Source: Chitinophaga sp. Cy-1792
Lineage (GTDB): Bacteria; Bacteroidota; Bacteroidia; Chitinophagales; Chitinophagaceae
DNA length: 64,000 nucleotides
NCBI RefSeq assembly: GCF_011752935.1
Contig: NZ_VWWO01000003.1
Span: 992,001-1,056,000 of the forward strand
Reading direction: 5' to 3'
Position 1 is the first letter of the stretch, and the number at the start of each line of letters is the position of its first letter. Below are positions 35,184 through 43,672 of this stretch, piece after piece. The notes under the pieces are model-generated. The model was given only the letters and a program-made list of their open reading frames with translations. It ran no database searches and was not told the origin of the DNA. The translations under genes and the position numbers were made by a program.

Positions 35184-35423
35184 ATGTAATGGTCCCTCTG
35201 TTTAGGCTCGGTTCAATAATATGGTTTATCTCCAAATACAGTTACAACAAGGGCGTCAGGGTTAAAATATGCAGGCATTATGTGTTTTTGGTCGGGCTAA
35301 AAACGTATCATCTAAAATTCTTATACCACATAATCGCAGTTCGAATATACTTACAAATACCATACTGAAAAATGTTTTTTATTCATTTTTTTTTAGTTTT
35401 ATGATAAGTTAACATGTTAACCA
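35184..35423. promoter_or_regulatory. Divergent promoter region between the two T6SS arms
   Basis: 240 nt of AT-rich DNA separate the first gene of the minus-strand T6SS run from tssE (+). Both arms must be transcribed from here. A perfect 14-bp palindrome GTTAACATGTTAAC occupies 35408-35421, just 2 nt before the first possible tssE start, and could be an operator or a structured leader. TAGTTTTA near 35392 is a weak -7 candidate for the plus arm. No convincing promoter was found for the minus arm. Confidence 0.5.
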
Positions 35424-35861
35424 ATGACCATGTCTTATTATAAAAAACCGTTTGATTTCGCCCGCGTATTCTCTGATAAACCGCTGGAAACCTGCGACAA
35501 TGGCGCGTCTATAGCCCAGCACATCGAACTGATTATCTTCACCCGCTTCGGTGAACACCGCTTCGATCCCGACTTCGGATGTGAAGTATGGGAACTTGAT
35601 TTTCAACTGATCGTCAATCAATCTATGTGGGAAGATCGTATGTGCCAGTCGCTCGCACAGGCTATAACCCGTCAGGAACAAAGATTGTACAGTGTTGAGT
35701 GCGAAATCGGCATCACCGATGTAGAGAAAATTTTTCCACTGCGCCGCATCACAGAAATTAAAAAACGTGTAGACATTATTGTGAGTGGTAAGCTTACCGC
35801 CACCGGAGAGAATTATGTTTTTAATACGGCCTTGTTTCTCAGCCCGTTATCTTCAGAATAA
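35424..35861 (+). CDS. tssE: T6SS baseplate subunit TssE (gp25-like)
   Basis: A 145-residue gp25/IraD-like baseplate protein. Conserved features are IAQHIELIIFTRFGEHRFDPDFG (split; about 31-53), with the family's E-H-R-F-D-P-D-F-G, and VWELDF. Start is ATG at 35424 (MTM) or the second ATG at 35430 (MSYYKKPFDF), which I consider equally likely. The palindrome at 35408-35421 abuts the first. TssF follows after 27 nt. Confidence 0.93.
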   Translation: MTMSYYKKPFDFARVFSDKPLETCDNGASIAQHIELIIFTRFGEHRFDPDFGCEVWELDFQLIVNQSMWEDRMCQSLAQAITRQEQRLYSVECEIGITDVEKIFPLRRITEIKKRVDIIVSGKLTATGENYVFNTALFLSPLSSE

Positions 35862-35888
35862 TACCCTTTCATCTATAGAATATTTTTT

Positions 35889-37700
35889 ATGCAGTATCCA
35901 TTACATTATAACTCCAGAGATAATATCCGTGCACGCCTGATGCAAACTGCGGCCGACTTTTGGGGAATTCGTTCTACGGCAGACCTCGATCCGTTGGTTC
36001 GCCTCCTCATAGAAGCGCTTTCCAGCGAACTATATAACCTGGGCAACGATCTTAAAAATACTGAAAGCCGCCTGCTGAATAAACTGGCCGCCTTATTAAC
36101 CCCCGACCTGCTCACCGCTGCGTTGCCCGCCCATGCACTCATGCAGGCAATCCCACTGGAAGAAAGCGAACTCCTGCGGGAAGACCGCCACTTCGTCCAT
36201 AGCCCGCGTAAAGACAGCGGCGCTGCTGAAGTGTTTTTCTCTCCCGCACTACCCGTACGTATATACGATGCCCGCATCGCTTATATGGCAACAGGTTCGC
36301 ATCTTTATATGAATGATCCTCAAAGGGGAAAAATACTGGTGAGCGCAGGTAAACATCTACCTATACAAACACTCTGGTTAGGACTTCGTATTAACGATAA
36401 AATTGCTGACCTGGATAATTTGCCACTGTACTTCAATTGGCCGCATTTCGGATTTGATAACGAGTGGTACCAGCTGCTCGCACTCTGTACAGGAAAGATA
36501 AACGGGCAGGAAGTTCAGTTGCAGCAAGGATTTCCGGGAAAGCTGGCAGCACCTGAAAATGAAAATATCCTGCAGCAGACACTCGCCTTTGACGTTATGC
36601 GGGTGATTACCAGGGATGTTATACATTATTATGACCCTCATTTTTTGCATTTTTCCATCAGACCACAGGCATTTGAAAAGATGTCGTACCCGGAAGTTTT
36701 CCGTTCTTCTTTTGATGAGCGTACGCTAAGTTCATTGCAGGAACAGCTGGTATGGCTGGAAATAAGGTTTCCGCCAGCTATTCAGCTGGATAACGTGGAA
36801 GTGTACACGAATGCCGTGCCGGTGATGAACAGGCGCCTGCACCAGGTAACGCACCGTTTTAAAGGTGTCGGAAATATTATCCCGGTGAAACCGGGTACGC
36901 AGGAATTCTTTTTAAGTGTACATGAGCTCAGTGATAGTCATGGCAAACAATACTTTCCAGTATCGTACAATAATGGAGAAGCCAGCGGGCAGGACGCCTA
37001 TTCTGTTCGCCTGGGAGGAGCAGAGCGCTTCGACAGCAGGAATGCGCGGGAAATTATAAATTATTTATTTGAATTACTGAGAGATGAAAGTGCGGCTTTC
37101 TCGGCCTATGGATATGATTTTCTCAATGATATTTTAAAGAACCTCCAGCAGAACCTGGCGTTGGTAGAACAGAAGGCACGTAAGTCGCTGCACGCGCTGA
37201 CGGAATCCACCCGTTACGTCATCGTGAAGCCATCCGGCCCTACAGAAACCATGCATTTGTCTTACTGGACTACCCAGCATGATGTAGCGCATCAGCTGCG
37301 TAGTGGCATGCTGCTGACGCAGTTTGAAGGCTCCGGTACGCGGGCAGACTCACTGCTGCTGCTGACGAAGCCGGTAGGCGGCCGACAGGCTGCCGATCGT
37401 GGTAACCTGCTACAGGCCTATAAATACGGCCTGATGACCCGCGATCGTATTGTAACGGAAGATGATATACGTAATTTTTGCCGACATGAATTAGGCGGCC
37501 GGATTGCAGCAATAAAAATCCAGCGTGGGGTAATGGTATCACCACACCCGAAGGAAGGACTGAAGAAAACAACGGATATTCTCATACAGCCGGCGCAACC
37601 CTTCGAAAGAGAAGAATGGGAGTTTACGCAACAGTCGCTGTTGCGTAAACTGGAATCACGCAGTGGCTTACTGGTAACATACAGAGTAATGCTGGCCTGA
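35889..37700 (+). CDS. tssF: T6SS baseplate subunit TssF
   Basis: A 603-residue wedge protein of the baseplate. The N-terminus NIRARLMQTAADFWGIRS and the stretch LNKLAALLTPDLLTAALPAHALMQAIP (split; about 60-90) are typical of TssF (VasA/ImpG family), and the C-terminal IKIQRGVMVSPHPKEGLKKT domain is present. It is complete. Its stop codon is 2 nt from the tssK stop on the other strand, so there is no room for a terminator between the two convergent genes. Confidence 0.9.
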   Translation: MQYPLHYNSRDNIRARLMQTAADFWGIRSTADLDPLVRLLIEALSSELYNLGNDLKNTESRLLNKLAALLTPDLLTAALPAHALMQAIPLEESELLREDRHFVHSPRKDSGAAEVFFSPALPVRIYDARIAYMATGSHLYMNDPQRGKILVSAGKHLPIQTLWLGLRINDKIADLDNLPLYFNWPHFGFDNEWYQLLALCTGKINGQEVQLQQGFPGKLAAPENENILQQTLAFDVMRVITRDVIHYYDPHFLHFSIRPQAFEKMSYPEVFRSSFDERTLSSLQEQLVWLEIRFPPAIQLDNVEVYTNAVPVMNRRLHQVTHRFKGVGNIIPVKPGTQEFFLSVHELSDSHGKQYFPVSYNNGEASGQDAYSVRLGGAERFDSRNAREIINYLFELLRDESAAFSAYGYDFLNDILKNLQQNLALVEQKARKSLHALTESTRYVIVKPSGPTETMHLSYWTTQHDVAHQLRSGMLLTQFEGSGTRADSLLLLTKPVGGRQAADRGNLLQAYKYGLMTRDRIVTEDDIRNFCRHELGGRIAAIKIQRGVMVSPHPKEGLKKTTDILIQPAQPFEREEWEFTQQSLLRKLESRSGLLVTYRVMLA

Positions 37701-37702
37701 TA

Positions 37703-38860
37703 TTAGTCCAGCAGACTCCAGGAATTGCGCGCCCTCGTTTGCTCGATGGTGCGCTGTTCCGCCACTACTATGTTTTCCCGGCGTTGTCCGATGAATTCCA
37801 GGCTGCTCAGTTTATTCCACAGCGCTGATAAGACGGTCATGCAGTCCTGTACCTGTTGCATGGATTGCCGTATGTTATAGTGATCATAGACCAGATCTAC
37901 TGTTTTGGCAAGAAGGTCCTCGAAATTGCCTGGCGTCACATCTTTCCATTCATAAAAATATTTAAGCATTTCTTCTTTATCACGTGCGCCGGGATAATTC
38001 AGCGCGGTATAGAAGATATGTGCCAGATTGGAGAATACGCCTACGAGCACCACCGGCGCCTGCTGGTGTACCATGTTGCGGTAGGAGAAGAATACCTGTG
38101 CGATATAATCCAGCATACGCTCACACAACGCTTTTATATTCATGGCGAGGTCTGTCCGTTGATCCCTTGCGGTCACTTTCTCAATAATACGGAAGCTGCT
38201 CATCTGGATATCATTCAGTAACATACTCAATTGCTCATAATATTTTATAAGCGCGGGATGACTGATAATAGCCGTGCTGGGCGGTATGAACTGGTCATTG
38301 ACAGTTACGCGGCCGTTTTTGCGAACGAGCTGTCCGATTACCAGGTGGTGCAGGTCCATATCTGACGCCGTTACCTGTTCTGCAGGCAATACGGAAAGTC
38401 TTACGTTATTGAGCACATACGGATGCCGTGGTGGCGTTTCTACAGGGTCTGGCGTGCCGGCGGGTATACGTTCGTAAGGGTTAACGCTGAGAACTACACT
38501 ATAATAGCTGACCTGGTTTTCTTCCAGTGGCTCTTCTTCTGCAAAGGAGCAGGTATGGACCAGCTGTTCTGTATAGGAATCCGACAGAATGTGTATACGT
38601 ACACCACCTGCCGTAACGGCATTGCATTGACGCAGGCGTACTTCCACCTGCCGTGTTACACGTTCGCTTATTTCGAAGTCGCTGCTGAGGCGTTGTCCGC
38701 GGAATGGAGGCAGCAGTCCGAAATCATAGTTATGCAGAAAGAGTGATGTGGTATCACGTATGGCATCAGTAAAGTGGTCTTCGGTTTCCATGAAGTGGCG
38801 GCGGGAGATCTTCATCCCGTCGATCCAGTTGACAGCAGCGTGTTTACGAGGAAATAACAT
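37703..38860 (-). CDS. tssK: T6SS baseplate-membrane connector TssK
   Basis: A 385-residue protein that links baseplate to the membrane complex. N-terminal shoulder with MLFPRKHAAVNWIDGMKISR and HFMETEDHF, a middle helical part (SMLLNDIQMSSFRIIEKV) and a C-terminal head with YDHYNIRQSMQQVQDCM. No membrane segment. It is followed at 38878 by tssN upstream in its own direction of transcription (tssN first, 17-nt gap). TssN is the partner that recruits TssK in subtype iii. Convergent with tssF. Confidence 0.88.
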   Translation of the reverse strand: MLFPRKHAAVNWIDGMKISRRHFMETEDHFTDAIRDTTSLFLHNYDFGLLPPFRGQRLSSDFEISERVTRQVEVRLRQCNAVTAGGVRIHILSDSYTEQLVHTCSFAEEEPLEENQVSYYSVVLSVNPYERIPAGTPDPVETPPRHPYVLNNVRLSVLPAEQVTASDMDLHHLVIGQLVRKNGRVTVNDQFIPPSTAIISHPALIKYYEQLSMLLNDIQMSSFRIIEKVTARDQRTDLAMNIKALCERMLDYIAQVFFSYRNMVHQQAPVVLVGVFSNLAHIFYTALNYPGARDKEEMLKYFYEWKDVTPGNFEDLLAKTVDLVYDHYNIRQSMQQVQDCMTVLSALWNKLSSLEFIGQRRENIVVAEQRTIEQTRARNSWSLLD

Positions 38861-38877
38861 AATAATCTTTTAAATGA

Positions 38878-39798
38878 TCACAAGATGACAACTCTGTCTT
38901 CACCGCCCGCTTCCTGTTGCAGGCGGGTTACTCTGCGGGCGAAAATGGTATGCTTTTCATTCACCTGGTTCTGCGCGATAGTTTCAGCCGGGTCGATGAA
39001 TTGTTTACGGGAGAAGAAACCGGGCTTGAGATAGAAGATCCAGCCATATGCTTCTTCGCCGGCGGCATAGTGAATGCCGTTACGCGGGAACTTAATATTA
39101 TAGTCGTCGATAAATTTCTTAAACCAGACGCCGAAGCTCATTTCCGGCGGTGCCTTTACCTTTACCTTCAGTGGAGAAGGGTCGTTTACTGCCTTGAAAA
39201 TCGCTACCTCCAGTACTTTCAGCTTGTCGATGTCCACATCGAACATATCCAGCGGCTGAATACCCGGCGGATAATACCAGACGGTGTATATCTCCGAAGG
39301 AATGCTAATCATCGACATATATGTCCACCAGAAGAGCAGTGGTACTATAAACATAATGACAGCGGTAGCAGCAAGCCATCCGTAATCAAGGTCATTGAGG
39401 CGGTTGAAAATCAGTTTGTACAGATAGCATCCCAGCAACATACATATGCTGCCTAATAATACTGTCATGCCTTTTTTTGTTTCCAGTGCTTCGGGGTTGT
39501 GCCGCGATAGCAGGTAGACAGCGAGGATGCCAAACAATATATAGCTTAACTGCGACAACAGGTATCCCCAGGGCATGAAATACAGTCCCAGTAAGCTGAA
39601 GAGGCCGGGAATGGCCAATACGATACTGGTCAGTAACAGGGTTACAATGAGCTTACGACTGCTCATTAAACGATTCTTCTTATTTAAAATGAACATTACG
39701 GCCCCCATAATGGCGGCTATTAACGGAAAGAAAATATAACTTACAAAAACAGATTTTACATCCATGGCATTCGATATGGTCAAACGGCGGTTAATCAA
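38878..39798 (-). CDS. tssN: T6SS-iii inner-membrane protein TssN
   Basis: A 306-residue polytopic protein. Five or six hydrophobic segments fill residues ~12-185 (VSYIFFPLIAAIMGAVMF, VLAIPGLFSLLGLYF and three more), followed by a cytoplasmic C-terminal domain (about 190-306) with the PLKVKVKAPPEMSFGVWFKKF stretch. TssN is specific to subtype iii and connects the envelope complex to the baseplate. The start may be the internal ATG at 39765 (MDVKSVF), which would shorten it by 11 residues. Directly before tssK in the same direction, which fits their physical contact. Confidence 0.85.
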   Translation of the reverse strand: MINRRLTISNAMDVKSVFVSYIFFPLIAAIMGAVMFILNKKNRLMSSRKLIVTLLLTSIVLAIPGLFSLLGLYFMPWGYLLSQLSYILFGILAVYLLSRHNPEALETKKGMTVLLGSICMLLGCYLYKLIFNRLNDLDYGWLAATAVIMFIVPLLFWWTYMSMISIPSEIYTVWYYPPGIQPLDMFDVDIDKLKVLEVAIFKAVNDPSPLKVKVKAPPEMSFGVWFKKFIDDYNIKFPRNGIHYAAGEEAYGWIFYLKPGFFSRKQFIDPAETIAQNQVNEKHTIFARRVTRLQQEAGGEDRVVIL

Positions 39799-39891
39799 AA
39801 AATATTTTCACAGGCAAGGGTCAATTTTTTAGGGTTTTGCCTGATTTTTGTGCTAATTTAAGCAACAGAAATTTAAGAGAATAATTATTTT

Positions 39892-40800
39892 ATGGAAGAT
39901 ACCCCATCCGTTGACGTTAACAATTTTCATACCGATTACAAAGCGGCCGTACTGGCGGCGGAGTTAGTAGAAGCAGGATTTGATTTTAACCGTTTATTTA
40001 TCTGGCCTTCCGGCAGTAACAGGCGCAACTTCGCAAAAGATGTGCTGAGCGTGGAATGGTACGCCCCAGATGGCGGTTACAAGGATTATCTTTGTATTAA
40101 GAGTAGTCGTGAAGGTATGTACGATATGTTGCCTGAAGGCGTTTTTCATACTGCGGCCCCATATTCCTCCACAAAAACTACAGAAGAGCTGATCGACCAG
40201 ATCAAACTACATAAAGAGCAGGAAAAAAATGCCCGCAAATTTTTCATGCCGCTGGAAGCAGAAATTAATCAGTTCCGGGTACTCATTGAACTCTACGAAA
40301 ATAAGATTGACAAAAAAAATATCTATAACGACCTGGTAGAGATTTTCCGTCCTGGCTGGGAAATATTTGATTTGTTAGACCAGCAACAGGCAAACATCTT
40401 CCTGCACCTGATTCCTACGCTCCACGATGCCAAAGGCGACCTTCATAAGCTGGAACAGGTACTCGGACTGATGCTGCAAATGCCGGTACAGGTGAATGCC
40501 GCTACAGGGCAGGCCCGCACCGCTGATATTGAAAGCATTCTCGGCGAATCCAGGTTGGGCATCGACTTCGTAACAGGTAATACCTTCCTGGAAGGCGATG
40601 ATGAGGTGCTGATCCAGGTAGGGCCTGTTTTACCTGCTGATGTGCTTGGCCTCATGCCCGGCGAACGACTGGAGAAGGTAGCACGCTTGCTGGTAAGCTA
40701 TTTTGTACCTGCAGATGTAGAAGTGCGGTTGCAGATGGAAGTTAAAGAAAGAGAAATGAAGCTGGAAGAGAGTGTGCTGGGGTATACGGCGTTTATATAG
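39892..40800 (+). CDS. tssG: T6SS baseplate subunit TssG
   Basis: A 302-residue baseplate protein. It has no membrane segment or signal peptide. Region NDLVEIFRPGWEIFDLLDQQQANIFLH (split) and the C-terminal VGPVLPADVLGLMPGERLEKV with LLVSYFVPADVEVRLQM resemble the TssG (ImpH) gp53-like group. It is on the plus strand, separated from tssE-tssF by the reverse pair tssK-tssN, so the plus arm of this T6SS is interrupted. It ends in a perfect inverted repeat. Confidence 0.8.
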   Translation: MEDTPSVDVNNFHTDYKAAVLAAELVEAGFDFNRLFIWPSGSNRRNFAKDVLSVEWYAPDGGYKDYLCIKSSREGMYDMLPEGVFHTAAPYSSTKTTEELIDQIKLHKEQEKNARKFFMPLEAEINQFRVLIELYENKIDKKNIYNDLVEIFRPGWEIFDLLDQQQANIFLHLIPTLHDAKGDLHKLEQVLGLMLQMPVQVNAATGQARTADIESILGESRLGIDFVTGNTFLEGDDEVLIQVGPVLPADVLGLMPGERLEKVARLLVSYFVPADVEVRLQMEVKEREMKLEESVLGYTAFI

Positions 40801-40810
40801 CGACGTTATA

Positions 40811-40837
40811 GCTGTCTGATAGTATCTATCAGACAGC
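40811..40837. terminator. Perfect inverted repeat between tssG and TPR gene, bidirectional terminator
   Basis: GCTGTCTGATAG-tat-CTATCAGACAGC (12-bp stem). It follows tssG by 10 nt and lies 6 nt past the stop of the convergent TPR gene. T-rich sequence is seen on the plus side (TAATTATTTTTT, which overlaps the TPR gene end), and it can serve both directions. Its inner CTGATA/TATCAG resembles the core of the three-hairpin repeat. Confidence 0.7.
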
Positions 40838-40843
40838 CTGTAA

Positions 40844-41677
40844 TTATTTTTTCTTCTTACTCCATACCTTCTTCGTCTCCTCAAAAAAATCTATTACCTC
40901 CTCTTGTGTACAGATATCTGAATAGTCATGCCAATATTCAAAAGCTTCATCACGTGAGCCTGGTGTCATTTCCTGCTCTAAAAATCCGGGAGGTGGCGTA
41001 TGCCTCTTTTTAACTATTTCTGCAGGCACAAACGGATTTCTCTCTACCGCTTCAGGTAAAAGTTTTTCTGCGTTTTTCTTATCGCCATCTAAGATCGCCA
41101 GCAATAACTTACCATAGGTAAATTCTATAGAGTTTTCACCGGGGTAATTTTTCAGCAGATGTTTGGCGCCGGCATAATCTTTCAGTGCGAAGAGGCACTC
41201 CAGTTTCAGGTGTCTGGCTCCCTGGTTGTCGTTGGGGTTGAGCTGCAGCATTTCATCAAAAACCTCTATAGCTTTCTCAAACTCTTCATTAAACTGAAGT
41301 TCCAGCCCCCAGATGTGACAGGAACGCAGGTACGGCCTGTTATCGCTATTTAAATAGGAGAGCCTGGCGTTCTTTAACTGGAAGTCTTTGGGGAAGCATT
41401 CCTTACCTAAGCGGTACCCTTTTTCGGCTACCAGGTAGCTCTCGAATTCCTTTTCCTGGTTCCTGAAAGCCACCGATAAATGGTTATAGGCATCCAGGTG
41501 GTAGGGGTGTTCCTTAATGACCTGTTTCAGGATCACCTCCGTGAATACGTCGTTGGTATCCAGCATCCCGACGGCAGCAGTATACTGTTGCAATGTCTGT
41601 TCATTGGAGAATTCTTTCGGAAGGATGAATTCCCATTCATTATCCGTGGATTTTACAACTTGTGGTATATGAGCCAT
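40844..41677 (-). CDS. TPR-repeat protein
   Basis: A 277-residue soluble protein built of tetratricopeptide-like helix pairs (HPYHLDAYNHLSVAFRNQ, FEKAIEVFDEMLQLNPNDNQ, ALKDYAGAKHLLKNYP). Such proteins act as protein-interaction platforms. It ends with KKVWSKKKK. It stands next to the T6SS but points towards it and shares a terminator with tssG, so a T6SS link is only suggestive. No signal peptide. Confidence 0.75.
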   Translation of the reverse strand: MAHIPQVVKSTDNEWEFILPKEFSNEQTLQQYTAAVGMLDTNDVFTEVILKQVIKEHPYHLDAYNHLSVAFRNQEKEFESYLVAEKGYRLGKECFPKDFQLKNARLSYLNSDNRPYLRSCHIWGLELQFNEEFEKAIEVFDEMLQLNPNDNQGARHLKLECLFALKDYAGAKHLLKNYPGENSIEFTYGKLLLAILDGDKKNAEKLLPEAVERNPFVPAEIVKKRHTPPPGFLEQEMTPGSRDEAFEYWHDYSDICTQEEVIDFFEETKKVWSKKKK

Positions 41678-41748
41678 AATAATGCTGAAGTATTATTATG
41701 CCAAGATAGCGAACTTTAGCAACCTAACCCGCGTGAATAACCGAAAAT

Positions 41749-42342
41749 TTACCGCAGTACGTCTATGCCCCAATAGATGACCAGCCCAACGATGCCCAGT
41801 TCCTTTTTCAGGGTATGTAAGGCTTTAACGATGTGCTTCTCAACGGTGCTGACCGAAATCTTCATTTTAGCGGCAATGGCCTGATGGGAGAGGTACTGTA
41901 CCCTGCTTAGCAAAAAGGCTTCCTTGCACTTTTCAGGCAATTGATTTACCAGCTGATGAATTTGCTCTTCCAGCTTTTTGCTGTCGATGGTAATGCTTGT
42001 ATTTGTTATCCCCTGACCTTCCATCAGCTCACGGATAGCCATATACTGTTTTTCCTGTACCAGCTTCCGGCGGTAACTATCGATGATGCCATTTTTCAGT
42101 AAGGTCTGCAGATATGCATGTAAATAGGTGGTATGTGTGATACGCTCACGGTGGGTGTATAATCTGACAAAAACATCCTGCACTACTTCCAGGGCATCTT
42201 CCCTGTTGCCCATACGCTTATAGCTAAAGTTCAGCAGTCGGATAAAATATCTGTCATAAACCTGCTCAAATGCTTGTAGGTTTCCAACCTTTATTAACTG
42301 GAATAGTTCACTGTCGGTAGCGTTTGCAATGGATTCCTTCAT
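41749..42342 (-). CDS. ECF sigma factor, FecI-like, divergent from its anti-sigma gene
   Basis: A 197-residue sigma-70 family protein. Region 2: AFEQVYDRYFIRLLNFSYKRMG then ALEVVQDVFVRLY. Region 4: LSHQAIAAKMKISVSTVEKHIVKALHTLKK (split at about residue 160-185). Unlike the first locus (3449-5300) it is read leftwards while the FecR gene, 89 nt away, is read rightwards. The two promoters share the 42343-42431 gap. It should still control the SusC/SusD genes at 43.7-48.6 kb. Confidence 0.9.
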   Translation of the reverse strand: MKESIANATDSELFQLIKVGNLQAFEQVYDRYFIRLLNFSYKRMGNREDALEVVQDVFVRLYTHRERITHTTYLHAYLQTLLKNGIIDSYRRKLVQEKQYMAIRELMEGQGITNTSITIDSKKLEEQIHQLVNQLPEKCKEAFLLSRVQYLSHQAIAAKMKISVSTVEKHIVKALHTLKKELGIVGLVIYWGIDVLR

Positions 42343-42431
42343 TTTAAATTGCGGCTGTCAGACAAAATAAAAAAAAAGTTTGAAATGCAATAGCGGTTCC
42401 TTTCTTTCTCAACGTTAACTATTATACGTAA
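42343..42431. promoter_or_regulatory. Shared intergenic region between divergent sigma and anti-sigma genes
   Basis: 89 nt, AT-rich. Includes CAAAATAAAAAAAAAG and a TTTGAAATGCAATAGCGG stretch near 42378-42395. I could not pick clear promoters. Because the sigma factor and its anti-sigma factor face away from each other, a single regulatory element here could set their ratio. Confidence 0.4.
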
Positions 42432-43604
42432 ATGTTTTTTGGTTTGGAGAATGATGAATTAATAGCCCTTTTTGAGAAATATCTGGCAGGTACTGCTTCC
42501 CCGGAAGAGGTACAGCTTGTGGAGGCCTGGTTGGAAGATAAGCAATCTGATGAACCCTTGTTTGAAGAAGAGCAGGGTACAGCAGCGTTGCAGTTTAAAG
42601 ACGAGGCTAAAGTCACGTTAATGGCTACACTGGAAGGTGCCTCAGCATCGGCTAATACCTCCGGCCGGAAAATATTATACCTGCGATGGATGGCCGCTGC
42701 CATGACCACGGGTGTTTTTCTCGCAGTATCGGCCTGGTTCTATAAGCGCCTGCCTGTAAAGCATTCAGCCGAAAACGTCCCTGTTGTGATGGCTACATCA
42801 GCAGCGGCGAAGCCTGCCACAGGACTGCTATGCCTGTCCCATGGCCGGAAAATAGCGCTGGATACTGTTGCGGTACATACAGTGATCAGGGATGGTAATG
42901 TCAGCATTACCAAAACAGCAGCATATGAAATCGCCTATGCCCTGACAGGTAATACGGATGATACAACCATGCATACACTTAATCTTCCCCAGGCTGCACG
43001 CTATACGGTGGTCCTCCAGGATGGAAGTAAGGTATGGTTAAACGCGATGTCGTCCATCACTTTCCCGGCGGCATTTACGAAAGAAGTACGTACGGTGGCT
43101 ATGAGCGGAGAAGCTTATTTTGAGGTAGCTAAAAAAATGTACCAGGGGAAACGCCAGCCTTTTACGGTACAGGCAGGAAAGGTAAATGTAGCAGTACTGG
43201 GCACGCATTTTAATATCAACGCATACAACAATGAAGCAGCTGTAAAAACGACATTGCTGGAAGGCAGTGTAATGGTAAAAGTGAACAATAAAAGTCAGCT
43301 GATCAGGCCCGGACAGCAAGCCAGCGCGAGCCACAACGGCAACCTGACAGTCATACAACCAGATCTTGAAACTATTATGGCATGGCAGAAAGGATACCTG
43401 CAATTTAATGATACTCCTTTGGATGAAGTATTCCGACAAATAGCACGCTGGTATAATGTAGAAGTGGAATTTAAAGGGAAAATCAACCAGGGCACCTTTC
43501 ATGCTAAAATCTATCCTGACATGCAATTATCTGACATCCTCAAAGCATTAAAAGCGAATGGTGCACGCTTTAATGTCAGCGGAAATAAAATTATTGTAGA
43601 ATAA
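42432..43604 (+). CDS. FecR-type anti-sigma factor with DUF4974
   Basis: A 390-residue membrane regulator. Cytoplasmic sigma-binding part (about 1-80), transmembrane helix (about 84-103), FecR domain (RYTVVLQDGSKVWLNAMSSI, SGEAYFEVAKKMYQGKRQPF, VAVLGTHFNINAYNNEAAVK) and C-terminal DUF4974 (YLQFNDTPLDEVFRQIARWY, split across ~318-340). It should restrain the sigma factor encoded 89 nt away and receive the signal from the SusC at 43673. It and the first FecR (4131-5300) are clear paralogues. Confidence 0.92.
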   Translation: MFFGLENDELIALFEKYLAGTASPEEVQLVEAWLEDKQSDEPLFEEEQGTAALQFKDEAKVTLMATLEGASASANTSGRKILYLRWMAAAMTTGVFLAVSAWFYKRLPVKHSAENVPVVMATSAAAKPATGLLCLSHGRKIALDTVAVHTVIRDGNVSITKTAAYEIAYALTGNTDDTTMHTLNLPQAARYTVVLQDGSKVWLNAMSSITFPAAFTKEVRTVAMSGEAYFEVAKKMYQGKRQPFTVQAGKVNVAVLGTHFNINAYNNEAAVKTTLLEGSVMVKVNNKSQLIRPGQQASASHNGNLTVIQPDLETIMAWQKGYLQFNDTPLDEVFRQIARWYNVEVEFKGKINQGTFHAKIYPDMQLSDILKALKANGARFNVSGNKIIVE

Positions 43605-43672
43605 AACCTGGCACGCTAAACCCTTTGCCCGTTATGGCCCATATTCCATTTTGTCAACATTAAAATCGTAGT

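Noticed and set aside
18708..40800. Contractile cluster as a prophage or extracellular contractile injection system
   Set aside because: ClpV, TssK, TssN, TssR and PAAR-like/VgrG genes are T6SS features; no tail-fibre, capsid, tape-measure or AAA+ eCIS genes are present.
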